Below are positions 8,845-17,044 of a DNA stretch of 64,000 nucleotides, piece after piece. Under the pieces are notes generated by a model. It did no database searches and was not told the DNA's origin. It worked only from the letters and a program-made list of their open reading frames with translations. How positions within the stretch are numbered: position 1 is the first letter of the stretch; each line of letters starts with the position of its first letter. Location: positions 62,001 to 126,000 of the forward strand of contig DATJUX010000025.1 of assembly GCA_035502095.1 (NCBI GenBank). The letters are read 5' to 3'. The position numbers were made by a program, and so were the translations under genes. This DNA is from JAKANT01 sp035502095. GTDB taxonomy: Bacteria; Pseudomonadota; Gammaproteobacteria; Burkholderiales; Burkholderiaceae_F.

Positions 8845-8974
8845 GAAGACTGACGGTGCAAGATCCCTGCAAGCAACCTTGCGGCAGCACCTGGTTTCCC
8901 GAGCGAAAGCGGCGGATCTCGGCGATTCGAGGGCCTGGATCCTTCGGCTGCACCTCGGGACGACAACCCGACGA

Positions 8975-10441
8975 CTAGGCCGTCAGCGGCAACGTGATCG
9001 CGATGCGCAGCCCGCCCGCAGGCCGGTTGCTTGCCTCGATGGTGCCGTCGTGCGCGCGCACCGCGCGTTCGGCGATCGCGAGGCCGAGGCCGAAGCCGGT
9101 GCCGTTGGATCCGCCGTTGGCGCGCACGAAAGGACGGAATACGGTGTCCAGTTCGTCCGGCTGCAGCCCGGGCCCTTTGTCGTCGACCGTGAGGATTGCG
9201 CGTTTGCCGTCGTCGCTCGTCCTGAGCGCGATGTCGATGGTGGAGCCGCGCGGCGCGAAGCGCAACGCGTTGCGCACGATGTTGTCGAACGCGCGCAGCA
9301 GGTCGTCCGCGCGGGCGCGTATCGGCAGCCGTGCCGGCGCGTCGCAACTCACCTCGACCCCGATGCGCTCGCCCTCGAAGCGGGCGTCGTCGACGACGCT
9401 CGCGAGGAGCGCGGCGAGATCGGTGGGCTGCGGCGCTTCGTCGTCGACGCCGGAATCGAGCCGCGCGAGCGTGAGCACCTCGCCCACCAGCGCATCGAGG
9501 CGCCGCGACTCGCGCTCGATGCGCTCGAGCGAGGCTTCGACGCGCTCCGGACTCTGGCGCGCCAGGCCGAGGGCCGCCTCCATGCGCGCGAGCGGCGAGC
9601 GCAGTTCGTGCGAAACGTCGTGGAACAACTGGCGCTGCGACGCGATCATCGCCTGCACCTGCTGCACCATCTGGTCGAATTGCCGCCCGAGGTCGGCGAT
9701 CTCGTCGCGGCGGCCGCCGATGAGCGGTCGGACGCGCACGTCGAGCTTGCCCTGGGTGGCGCTGCGCAGGGCCCAGTCGAGAGCGCGGATCGGGCGCGCG
9801 AAGTACCACGCCAGCGCGGCCGCGAATGCAAGGCTCGCGATGATGCCGATGGCGACCGCCACCGAAAGCGGCGGCCGCTGCTGCGGCGCCGGCGGGGGAG
9901 GACGCATCTTGCCGGCCCAATCGCCGAAAGTTCGCGCCTGCGCCGCGTCCGGGTCGGCTGGCAGTGGGCGCGGTTCGCGCATCTCGGCCGAATCGAAGCG
10001 CGCCGGCTCGAACAGCAGCAAGCGCCCCGATCCCTGGCCCACTTCGCGCACGGCGCGTGCGCGCCCGTCGTGCGCCAGGGCACGCGCATTCGCGAGCGCT
10101 ACCGGCGGCACGATGCGCCCGAGCAGGTCGTGCCCCTGCGCGTCGACCGCAAGGATGGGCGTGCGCGGCGGCGAGTCCTCTTCGCGCAGGAACGCCTTCA
10201 GCGCGTCGGTGCCGCCGTGGATCAGCACGTTGGCCGCCGCGCCGACGCGGAAGTCGGCGCGCGGTCCCTGTTCGACCTGGCTCGCGCGCCGTTCCTGGTT
10301 CTGCTGGTACACGTACACGGCGCCTGCCACCGCGCCGGCGGCGATCAGGAGCGCGACCCAGAACGCCAGGAAGAATTTCCAGAACAGCCGCCCGCCGATC
10401 CGAAACCTGCGCGCGACCGCAAGCGGAGGCCCGGCCTTCAC
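8975..10441 (-). CDS. cpxA: CpxA-like sensor histidine kinase
   Basis: 488 residues. GTG start at 10441 overlaps the stop of the response-regulator gene by 4 bases. Layout: transmembrane helix 1 at about 20-46, a periplasmic sensor region of about 145 residues, helix 2 at about 191-214, HAMP, then HisKA with the phospho-acceptor in FHDVSHELRSPL (H278). The HATPase domain shows its N box (NIVRNALRFAP), G1 box (DDKGPGL) and G2 box (GFGLGLAIA). Together with the CpxR-like regulator, the divergent Spy-like gene and CpxR-type boxes, an envelope-stress sensor is the best reading. The periplasmic domain is diverged, so the true stimulus is open. Confidence 0.82.
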   Translation of the reverse strand: MKAGPPLAVARRFRIGGRLFWKFFLAFWVALLIAAGAVAGAVYVYQQNQERRASQVEQGPRADFRVGAAANVLIHGGTDALKAFLREEDSPPRTPILAVDAQGHDLLGRIVPPVALANARALAHDGRARAVREVGQGSGRLLLFEPARFDSAEMREPRPLPADPDAAQARTFGDWAGKMRPPPPAPQQRPPLSVAVAIGIIASLAFAAALAWYFARPIRALDWALRSATQGKLDVRVRPLIGGRRDEIADLGRQFDQMVQQVQAMIASQRQLFHDVSHELRSPLARMEAALGLARQSPERVEASLERIERESRRLDALVGEVLTLARLDSGVDDEAPQPTDLAALLASVVDDARFEGERIGVEVSCDAPARLPIRARADDLLRAFDNIVRNALRFAPRGSTIDIALRTSDDGKRAILTVDDKGPGLQPDELDTVFRPFVRANGGSNGTGFGLGLAIAERAVRAHDGTIEASNRPAGGLRIAITLPLTA

Positions 10442-11142
10442 TCCACCACCAGCTGGTAGCCGACGCCGCGCACGCTTTCGATGCGTAGTCGATCGCCGGC
10501 GGCATCGGCGAGCTTGTGCCGGATGCTGCTGATGTGCACGTCGATGCTGCGCTCGAAGCGGCCCATCGGCCGGCCGAGTCCCTTGCTGTAGAGGTCCTGC
10601 TTCGACACCACGCGGCCGACGTCGCGCAGCAGGACCTCGAGCAGGTTGAATTCGGTGCTCGTCAGGGTGAGCGGCGTGCCGTTGCAGGTGACGCGCCGTC
10701 GCGCCGGCCACAACACAAGCAGGCCCGCGTTCAACATGCCGCCCGCCTGGTCGCCGCCTCGCGTACGGCGCAGGATGGCGCGCAGGCGGGCGACGAGTTC
10801 GCGCGGCGGACAGGGTTTCGGCACGTAGTCGTCGGCGCCGAGCTCCAGCCCGACGATGCGATCGACGTGGTCGCCGCGCGCGGTCAGCATCAGGACAGGT
10901 ACGGGAGAGCGTTCGCGCAGCCGGCGCAGCACCTCGATGCCGTTCACGCCCGGCAGCATCACGTCGAGCACGATGGCATCGAAAGGCTGACGCGCAGCTT
11001 GCTCGATGCCCTGCTCGCCGCTGTGAGCGCACACGGTCTCGAACCCCTCGACCGTCAGGTACTCGCTCAACATCGACGCGAGTTCGACATCGTCGTCGAC
11101 GAGAAGAATGCGGGCGGCAGCGGCCGCGGCGACGGTATTCAT
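10438..11142 (-). CDS. cpxR: CpxR-like OmpR-family response regulator
   Basis: 234 residues. Receiver domain with acidic triad DDD (16-18), phospho-acceptor D60 (LDVMLPG) and the conserved lysine in PKP, as in CpxR, followed by an OmpR-type winged helix (about 130-234). The sequence around LELGADDYVPKP and the DNA-binding domain are close to enterobacterial CpxR. It is first in a two-gene operon with the kinase. Its 199-bp upstream region is shared with the divergent Spy-like gene and holds two CpxR-type boxes, so autoregulation is likely. Confidence 0.85.
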   Translation of the reverse strand: MNTVAAAAAARILLVDDDVELASMLSEYLTVEGFETVCAHSGEQGIEQAARQPFDAIVLDVMLPGVNGIEVLRRLRERSPVPVLMLTARGDHVDRIVGLELGADDYVPKPCPPRELVARLRAILRRTRGGDQAGGMLNAGLLVLWPARRRVTCNGTPLTLTSTEFNLLEVLLRDVGRVVSKQDLYSKGLGRPMGRFERSIDVHISSIRHKLADAAGDRLRIESVRGVGYQLVVE

Positions 11143-11212
11143 TCAGCAAACAGCAAGGGAAAAGACGCAACATCGCCATGATAGAAGTCCGGCGTCAGCG
11201 GCTCCGGGGCCG

Positions 11213-11227
11213 TTTGCACTTCTTTAC
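11213..11227 (+). promoter_or_regulatory. Predicted CpxR-type box 1 (cpxR / spy-like intergenic)
   Basis: TTTGC-ACTTC-TTTAC, the complement of GTAAA-N5-GCAAA. It differs from box 2 at a single base and lies 46 bases upstream of it, in the region between the divergent regulator and Spy-like genes. Confidence 0.5.
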
Positions 11228-11258
11228 CAGTCGGCGGGCAAGCGTTTGCAACCGCACA

Positions 11259-11273
11259 TTTGCATTTCTTTAC
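11259..11273 (+). promoter_or_regulatory. Predicted CpxR-type box 2 (cpxR / spy-like intergenic)
   Basis: TTTGC-ATTTC-TTTAC. It forms a near-perfect 15-bp direct repeat with box 1 and lies 69 bases before the Spy-like start codon. This placement suits activation of that gene and possible autoregulation of the two-component operon. Confidence 0.5.
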
Positions 11274-11341
11274 GCCTCCGCCTCACACGCTTGCGGAACA
11301 AGCCAACAGACTGCGGCTCATACCGTTTCCTCGAGGATGAA

Positions 11342-11908
11342 ATGAAAAGAGCGGACAGTCTTCCCGGGATCGCCGCCCTCGTGTTCGGCGTCGCGTTGTT
11401 CGCGGCAGCGCCGGCTGGCCATGCATTGCAGCCCGAGCCGCAGCTGATGCTCGAGGCCGACAGCACTGCGGCCGCGGTGCCGCTCGCCGCACTCGCCGGC
11501 GACCCCGGTGGTCCGGACCGCGACGGTCCGGACGGCATGGAAGGCTGGCACCGCGGCGGGCACCGCGGGTCGTTGCTGCCTCCCTACATCCGTTTGACCG
11601 AACAGCAGCAGGACAAGCTTTTCGATCTGCGCCATGCGCAAGCGCCCGCGCTGCGCGCGCAATTCAAGGAACTCCAGAAGGCGCGCGCCCAGCTGCGCGC
11701 GCTCGCGCTGGCGGACAACTATGACGAGGCGCAAGCGAAGCAGATTGCCGCACGCGCGGCGCAGGCAAGAAGCGAGATCGACATGATGCATGTCCGCCTG
11801 CAGCACGCGGCGTTCGCGATGCTCACTCCGGAGCAGCGCAAGCGCATCGACGAATGCAAGCCCGGCGCCGATGGCATGCGCCCCCGGGACTGCATGCCGC
11901 GGCGGTGA
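11342..11908 (+). CDS. Spy/CpxP-family periplasmic protein
   Basis: 188 residues. An N-terminal signal peptide (hydrophobic core about 9-25, likely cleavage after GHA at about 27-28) is followed by a Gly/Asp/His-rich linker and an all-helical domain with two LTxxQ-type motifs (LTEQQ and LTPEQ), the hallmark of the Spy/CpxP family. E. coli CpxP inhibits CpxA, and Spy is an ATP-independent periplasmic chaperone. Position opposite the CpxRA-like operon favours a CpxP-like feedback or chaperone role. The ATG at 11342 follows a GAGGA ribosome site. Confidence 0.8.
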   Translation: MKRADSLPGIAALVFGVALFAAAPAGHALQPEPQLMLEADSTAAAVPLAALAGDPGGPDRDGPDGMEGWHRGGHRGSLLPPYIRLTEQQQDKLFDLRHAQAPALRAQFKELQKARAQLRALALADNYDEAQAKQIAARAAQARSEIDMMHVRLQHAAFAMLTPEQRKRIDECKPGADGMRPRDCMPRR

Positions 11909-12101
11909 GGACCGGCCCGCAGGTCGTGTGATGGTGCCGAGATTTCTTGCGTCGATGAAGCCCGCCGGGCCGAGTCGGCGAAACCGGGGTGCGACGCAGG
12001 CGGGCGCTGCGTCTGCACCGGCGGGCCGCGCGGCCGCCAGGTCCGCCGCGGCTCCGACAGCGGCGCAGGTCGCCGCTCATGCTTGAAGGAGGCTGCAAAC
12101 C

Positions 12102-12923
12102 ATGTCCCTCACCACGATTGCCGGCACTGCTCCGGAAAGTGAACTCGCCGTCGCGACGCCCTTGCGCGGCGCGCCGATCGGTCCCTTGAACGGACGTTCA
12201 ACGCGCGGCCGCGTGCTGTTCGTCACCGATCAACCCGCTGCCCTGCGCGACGAGATCGCCGCGTTGACCCAGGCCGGCATGTTGTGCCTGCCGGTCGAGT
12301 CGGATGCCGCGGCCGTGCACCGCGCTGCGCAGTGGGAGCCCGACGTCGCGCTGGTGCTGGGCGCGACGATGCCGCTCGACCGCCGCATCCAGTGGCTCTA
12401 CGCGCTGCGCAGCGAGAGCGCCGCGCTGATCGTCATGGTGCTCGGCGATGCCGCGGCGCTCGGCGGCGAGGCGGAGCAGTTCGCGCTCGAAGTGGGCTTC
12501 GACGCGGTATGGCCCGAACTCGGAACCTCCCCGCTGCTGTGCTCGCGGCTGCAGGCACTGCTGCGGCCGCGCCAGCGCGGCGCCTTGCGGCGCGTCGACT
12601 CCGGCATCGGGCTGGGCGAACTCACCATCGATGGCGACTTGCCGCTCGCGCGGCGTCATGGTCGGGTCGTGCCGCTCACCAGCAGGCAGGTGCGCGTGCT
12701 GCATACGATGGCGACCGCGCCGTCGCGCACGCTCAGTCGTGCCGCGCTCGCCTCGATGCAGATGAACGGCGAAAAGGTGGTGCTCGACGACGGCCACTCG
12801 CGTGCCGTCGACGTCTTCATCTCGCGCCTGCGCCGCCGTCTGCGGCAACTCGGCATCGCGGGCTTCGACATCGTCGCAGTGCGCAGCGTCGGATACCGGC
12901 TGATCGTCACCGCCGAGCAGTGA
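12102..12923 (+). CDS. Winged-helix regulator with degenerate receiver domain
   Basis: 273 residues; AAGGAGG ribosome site before ATG 12102. Residues about 36-160 follow a receiver-like pattern (VLFVTDQPAALRDEI, PDVALVLGATMP), but the acidic pair, the phospho-acceptor Asp and the conserved Lys are absent. The C-terminal 95 residues are an OmpR/PhoB winged helix (LTSRQVRVLHTMA, AVDVFISRLRRRL, VRSVGYRLI). It is therefore probably a DNA-binding regulator that does not depend on phosphorylation. It follows the Spy-like gene by about 190 bases and no partner kinase is adjacent. Confidence 0.72.
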   Translation: MSLTTIAGTAPESELAVATPLRGAPIGPLNGRSTRGRVLFVTDQPAALRDEIAALTQAGMLCLPVESDAAAVHRAAQWEPDVALVLGATMPLDRRIQWLYALRSESAALIVMVLGDAAALGGEAEQFALEVGFDAVWPELGTSPLLCSRLQALLRPRQRGALRRVDSGIGLGELTIDGDLPLARRHGRVVPLTSRQVRVLHTMATAPSRTLSRAALASMQMNGEKVVLDDGHSRAVDVFISRLRRRLRQLGIAGFDIVAVRSVGYRLIVTAEQ

Positions 12924-12999
12924 ACCCTCGGAGCGCGGAGCCGACCGCGGCGGCGTGACGCCGCGGCGGTTCCGGCCGGTCTTCGTCGCCGCCGGCGCT

Positions 13000-13347
13000 T
13001 TACGGGACATCTCCGGGCGGCTCGGACCCTAGGCGCACGAGAGCGCCGGCCACCCGCGCTTCGACGGCATCGAGCCGGTGCCCGGCGCAGGGGCCCTCGA
13101 TGCACACGCCGTCTTCATAGCGGAACATGGCCGAGTGGTGCGCGCACATCAGGATCCGGCCGTCGTACGTGGCGAATTCGCCCGGTTCGAAGTCGAGCGG
13201 CAGGGAGAAGTGCGGGCAACGGTTGATGTACGCCCATACTTGCCCGCCCCGGCGCAGCAGGATGACGGCGCGGGTCGAACCGTCTGGCTGCCGTTGATCG
13301 ACCGCGCAGGCGCCGCCGTCAGGGATCGCGGCAAGCGGCGTCGGCAT
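13000..13347 (-). CDS. Rieske-type [2Fe-2S] protein
   Basis: 115 residues with the Rieske cluster motif C44-x-H46 (RCPHF) and C68-x-x-H71 (CAHHS). It is a small soluble ferredoxin-like protein of the kind that feeds electrons to oxygenases or acts as a redox companion. The ATG at 13347 overlaps the stop of the YciI gene (ATGA). It is the last gene of the hydroquinone/liv operon, so a role in keeping the dioxygenase iron reduced, or in an uncoded oxygenation step, is possible but speculative. Confidence 0.78.
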   Translation of the reverse strand: MPTPLAAIPDGGACAVDQRQPDGSTRAVILLRRGGQVWAYINRCPHFSLPLDFEPGEFATYDGRILMCAHHSAMFRYEDGVCIEGPCAGHRLDAVEARVAGALVRLGSEPPGDVP

Positions 13348-13658
13348 CAGAACCGGGTATCCGGATTGCCGAGGCCCCACGCCCAGCGGCGGATCTCGAT
13401 GTGGTCGAACACGCCGTTCACCGTGTAGGGATCGTCGGCGACGAAGCGCTCGACATCGGCGGCCGAATCGGCTTCGACGACCAGCAACGTGCCGTTCATC
13501 GTGCGTCCGTCGTCGGCCAGCAGCGGGCCGCCCAGGCGCACGGTGACCCGATGCGCACCGGGCGCGCGCAGGTAGTCGCGATGCGCGCGCCGGATCCGCG
13601 CCCGCACCGCCTGCATGCCCGGCCGGTCGCTCGCCATGACCGCGAAGAAGTACGTCAT
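13347..13658 (-). CDS. YciI-like protein
   Basis: 103 residues of the YciI/dimeric alpha-beta barrel type: MTYFFAVMASDRPG start, central HRDYLRA, LGGPLLADDG, and a C-terminal DDPYTVNGVFD segment with the conserved His/Asp pair used for catalysis in this family. A relative, TftG, is a dehydrochlorinase in chloro-hydroxyquinol catabolism, which makes the position in an aromatic operon suggestive. ATGA overlaps link it to livM upstream and the Rieske gene downstream. Confidence 0.78.
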   Translation of the reverse strand: MTYFFAVMASDRPGMQAVRARIRRAHRDYLRAPGAHRVTVRLGGPLLADDGRTMNGTLLVVEADSAADVERFVADDPYTVNGVFDHIEIRRWAWGLGNPDTRF

Positions 13659-14710
13659 GGGCGGCGCTCCGCGGTCGCTTCGAGGCGCAACCGGCGCTGC
13701 ACCGGGAACAACTCGAGCCCGAAGCGCTGCCGCACGAAGCCCCAGATGCCCTGGCGCATGAGCAGCATCACCGCGATGGCAAGCGCGCCGAACACGATCA
13801 GGTACCAGCTGCCGTAATCCGACAGCGTGTCGCGCAGCAGGAAGTAGAGCGCCGTGCCGATCAGCGGGCCTTCGATCGTGCCGAGGCCGCCGATGACGAC
13901 GATGAAGACGACCGTGATGGTCCAGTTGATCGCGAATGCGCTGTCCGGCGAGATGCGCAGCTTGGTGAGAAAGATCAGTGCGCCCGCGAGGCCGAAGCCC
14001 GCCGCCGCGATGACGTAGACCCAGAATTTCAGGCGCGGCACCGAGATGCCGATGCTCTCGGCCGCGGCCTCGCTGTCGCGCACGGCGGTCAGGCCGAGGC
14101 CGAGGCGCGAGCGCAGGAGCAGGAATACGGCGAGCAGCGAGCCGATGCCGAGCGCGATCGCGATCCACAGCGTCGCGGCGTCGCGCCACCAGTCGTCGAT
14201 GCGCTGCATCACCGTCGTGATGCTCACGCCCGACCCGCCGCCGAGCCAGCTCATGTTGGCGACCAGCAGCCGGAACACCTCCGCCGCCACCCACGTGCCC
14301 ACGGCGAAGTACGCGCCGTGCAGGCGGAACAGGAGCTTCGACACGGGCATCGCGATCACGCCGCAGACCAGGCCGCCGAGCAGGACCGAGAAGAAGGGAT
14401 CGAGCCCGAACTTGAGCGAGAACACGACCAGCGCATAACCGCCCAGTCCGACGAATGCCTGCTGGCCGAACGAGCCTAGACCGCCGTACCCGGCGAGCAG
14501 GTTCCACATCTGCGCCAGCGCGAGGTAGTAGAGGAACTCCGAAGCCGTGCGCATGGTCGAGGCTTCGGCCCACCACGGCAGCGAGGCGAGCAGGGCTGTG
14601 AGCGCCGCCAGCAGCGTGAGGGCGATCCGGCTCGTGCGCGTCGCGCGCACGACCGCGAAGCCCGGTGCGGGCGGGGCGCTGTGCACCGACTCCGCTGCCA
14701 TCGTGCTCAT
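13655..14710 (-). CDS. livM: Branched-chain amino-acid-type ABC permease LivM
   Basis: 351 residues, about nine to ten transmembrane helices, with LivM landmarks (LAGYGGLGSFGQQAFVGLGGY near residue 90, the EAAAESIGI coupling region, VIGGLGTIEGPLIG). It forms the inner-membrane channel with LivH. The ATG at 14710 overlaps the livH stop (ATGA). Genomic context suggests import of an aromatic or aromatic-derived compound rather than leucine. Confidence 0.88.
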   Translation of the reverse strand: MSTMAAESVHSAPPAPGFAVVRATRTSRIALTLLAALTALLASLPWWAEASTMRTASEFLYYLALAQMWNLLAGYGGLGSFGQQAFVGLGGYALVVFSLKFGLDPFFSVLLGGLVCGVIAMPVSKLLFRLHGAYFAVGTWVAAEVFRLLVANMSWLGGGSGVSITTVMQRIDDWWRDAATLWIAIALGIGSLLAVFLLLRSRLGLGLTAVRDSEAAAESIGISVPRLKFWVYVIAAAGFGLAGALIFLTKLRISPDSAFAINWTITVVFIVVIGGLGTIEGPLIGTALYFLLRDTLSDYGSWYLIVFGALAIAVMLLMRQGIWGFVRQRFGLELFPVQRRLRLEATAERRP

Positions 14711-15579
14711 TGGTCGCGCGTGCGCGGAAAGAGGCCGCTGGGCCGGAACAGCAGCACCAGCAGGAACGCGGCGTGCCCGAACAGCACGCCCCAGCCGGGA
14801 TCGACGCGAAAGCCGATCGCCTGCATCGTCCCGAGCAGCACGCCGCCGACGAACGTGCCCCAGAAGCTGCCCATGCCGCCGATGATGACGGCCTCGAAGG
14901 CGTAGATGAGATGCGCCGGCCCGATGGCGGGATCGAACGTGGTGCTCATGCCGAACAGGACCCCCGCAAGGCCGACGCACGCCGAGGCAACCGCGAGCGC
15001 GAGCGCGAACACGTGCTTGTGATCGATGCCCATCAGCTGCGCGATCTCCTGGTCGTCCGAGACGGCGCGGAACGCCCGGCCGATCCGCGTGCGTGCGAAC
15101 AGCCACTGCATCGCCGCGACCATCGCGACCGCGAGCACCGTGATGAGCAGCGGAAACCACCCGACGTAGAAGTCGCCGAACACGTTGAAGCTCGCCGTCA
15201 CCAGGTCGCCGGCATCGAGGCGGCGCGAGTCGGCGGAAAACACCTCCAGGAGCGCGCTCTGCACGATGATCGAAAAACCGAACGTCACCAGCAGCGGCGG
15301 CAGGATGTCGCGGCCGAGCGTGCGGTCCAGCACGAAGCGCTGCGCGAGGTAGCCGGCCACCGCCATGCCGGGCAGCACGATCAGAAGCGAAAGCAGGGGA
15401 TGCAGGCCGAGCGTCTGCATGATGACGAGCGCGAAGTAGGCGCCGAGCACCATGAAATCGCCATGCGCGACGTTGACCAGGCGCATCACGCCGAAGGCGA
15501 GCGACAGGCCGAGCGCGGTGAGCGTGTACAGCCCGCCGAGTAGCAGGCCCTGCACGAGGGTGTCGAGGAGGGTGATCAC
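14707..15579 (-). CDS. livH: Branched-chain amino-acid-type ABC permease LivH
   Basis: 290-residue LivH-type permease beginning MITLLDTLVQGLLLGGLYTL, with the conserved GLSLAFGVMRLVNVAHGDFM segment and the GGMGSFWGTFVGG motif near residue 235. Partner of LivM in the same operon. The gap to livF upstream is 28 bases, and the gene overlaps livM by 4 bases. Confidence 0.9.
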   Translation of the reverse strand: MITLLDTLVQGLLLGGLYTLTALGLSLAFGVMRLVNVAHGDFMVLGAYFALVIMQTLGLHPLLSLLIVLPGMAVAGYLAQRFVLDRTLGRDILPPLLVTFGFSIIVQSALLEVFSADSRRLDAGDLVTASFNVFGDFYVGWFPLLITVLAVAMVAAMQWLFARTRIGRAFRAVSDDQEIAQLMGIDHKHVFALALAVASACVGLAGVLFGMSTTFDPAIGPAHLIYAFEAVIIGGMGSFWGTFVGGVLLGTMQAIGFRVDPGWGVLFGHAAFLLVLLFRPSGLFPRTRDQ

Positions 15580-15607
15580 CGTTGGGCCGAACCTGCACGC
15601 ACCATCC

Positions 15608-16306
15608 CTACACCCCGAAATAAGCCGAGGACACCTGCGCGCGCGTCAGTTCCTGTGGCTGCCCGGTCAGCGACACCCTGCCTTCCTGGAGGCAATAGAC
15701 GCGGTCGGCGACACGCATCGCCTGGCCGATGTCCTGCTCGACGATCACGATCGCGGCGCCGTGTTCGCGCACCTTCGGCAGGGTCGCGTAGATGTCGCGG
15801 ATCACCAGCGGCGCGAGGCCGAGCGACAACTCGTCGCACAAAAGCACGCGCGGGTTCGACATCAGCGCGCGTGCGATCGCCACCATCTGCTGCTGGCCGC
15901 CGGACAGCGCCGTCGCGGCGCTGCGCCGGCGCTCCTCGAGGATCGGAAACAGCCGGCACACCGATGCCAGGTTCCAGGGACCGGCGCGCCCCGGATTGGC
16001 GCCGATCAGCAGGTTCTCCTCGACGGTCAGGCTCGGAAACAGCCGCCGTCCTTCGGGCACCAGCGCGAGCCCGAGCTTGACGATGGTCGACGGCGCCAGA
16101 CCGCCGATGGGTTGCCCATCGAACACCACCGCGTCGCGTGGCGCGCGATTCAGTCCCGCCACCGTGCGCAGGAACGTCGACTTGCCCGCGCCGTTGGCAC
16201 CGATGATCGCCACGACCTCGCCCGCCGCGAGCGAAAAATCGATGCCGAACAGCGCCTGGAAGTCGCCGTAGAACGCGGTCAGCCGGTGCGTCGACAGCAG
16301 GCTCAC
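15608..16306 (-). CDS. livF: ABC transporter ATPase LivF
   Basis: 232 residues from GTG 16306, which overlaps the livG stop by 4 bases. Walker A GANGAGKST, signature LSGGQQQ, Walker B VLLCDEL, and the LivF-typical LVPEGRRLFPSLTVEENL. It energises the LivHM channel together with LivG. Confidence 0.9.
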   Translation of the reverse strand: MSLLSTHRLTAFYGDFQALFGIDFSLAAGEVVAIIGANGAGKSTFLRTVAGLNRAPRDAVVFDGQPIGGLAPSTIVKLGLALVPEGRRLFPSLTVEENLLIGANPGRAGPWNLASVCRLFPILEERRRSAATALSGGQQQMVAIARALMSNPRVLLCDELSLGLAPLVIRDIYATLPKVREHGAAIVIVEQDIGQAMRVADRVYCLQEGRVSLTGQPQELTRAQVSSAYFGV

Positions 16307-17040
16307 TGCGCGACCCCGGCGAGATCGGCCTCGATGCCCATGTACACCTCGCGCACCTCGCGGCTCGCCATCACTTCGGCGGGAGGACCTTCCTTGAGCA
16401 GGCGGCCGAAGTTGATGACGAACAGCCGGTCGACCACCTCGAGCAGCGCGTGCACCACGTGCTCGATCCATATGATCGAAACGCCCTCGGCGCGGATGGC
16501 CTGGATCGTTTCGACCAGCGCCTTCGCCTCGTGATCGGTCAGTCCGCCGGCGATCTCGTCGAGCAGGAGCAGCTTCGGCCGGGTGCCGAGAGCGCGCGCC
16601 ATCTCGAGCCGCTTGCGGTCCAGCAGCGTGAGCGCGCCGGCGAGCGTGTTGGCCTTGGCGAGCAAACCGGTGCGGGCGAGCACGGCGACCGCATGGGCAT
16701 GGGCCTCGTCTTCGCGCAGCGCACCGCCGAACACGCACCCCGCCAGCACGTTCTCGAACACGGACATGCCGCCGAACGGATGCGGCACCTGGTACGAACG
16801 GCCGATGCCGCGCCGGCAACGCGCCGAGGCCGGCAGCGCCGTGATGTCCTCGCCCTTGTGCAGCACACGCCCCGATTCGGGCCGCAGGTCGCCCGTGATC
16901 AGGTTAAACATCGTCGACTTGCCGGCGCCGTTCGGGCCGAGCACCCCGAGCGCCTCGCCCTGCGCGAGCGAGAAGCTCAGATCGTCGATGACCTTGAGCG
17001 ATCCGAACCGCTTGCTCGCGTGCTCGAGCGCCAGCAGCAT
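16303..17040 (-). CDS. livG: ABC transporter ATPase LivG
   Basis: 245 residues from the ATG at 17040 (MLLALEHASKRFG). A TTG 12 bases upstream would overlap the binding-protein gene and is a weaker alternative. Walker A GPNGAGKST, the LivG-typical IGRSYQVPHPFGGMSVFENV segment and Walker B LLLLDEI are visible. The signature motif is altered: LTLLDRKRLEMARAL takes the place of the usual LSYGQQR, a variation that occurs in LivG-like proteins. Confidence 0.88.
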   Translation of the reverse strand: MLLALEHASKRFGSLKVIDDLSFSLAQGEALGVLGPNGAGKSTMFNLITGDLRPESGRVLHKGEDITALPASARCRRGIGRSYQVPHPFGGMSVFENVLAGCVFGGALREDEAHAHAVAVLARTGLLAKANTLAGALTLLDRKRLEMARALGTRPKLLLLDEIAGGLTDHEAKALVETIQAIRAEGVSIIWIEHVVHALLEVVDRLFVINFGRLLKEGPPAEVMASREVREVYMGIEADLAGVAQ

Positions 17041-17044
17041 CGAC

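Noticed and set aside
8937..8965. A third full copy of the 73-bp family A repeat
   Set aside because: Only the right-hand part is vaguely similar (GGATCC, CTCGGGACGACA); too decayed to call.
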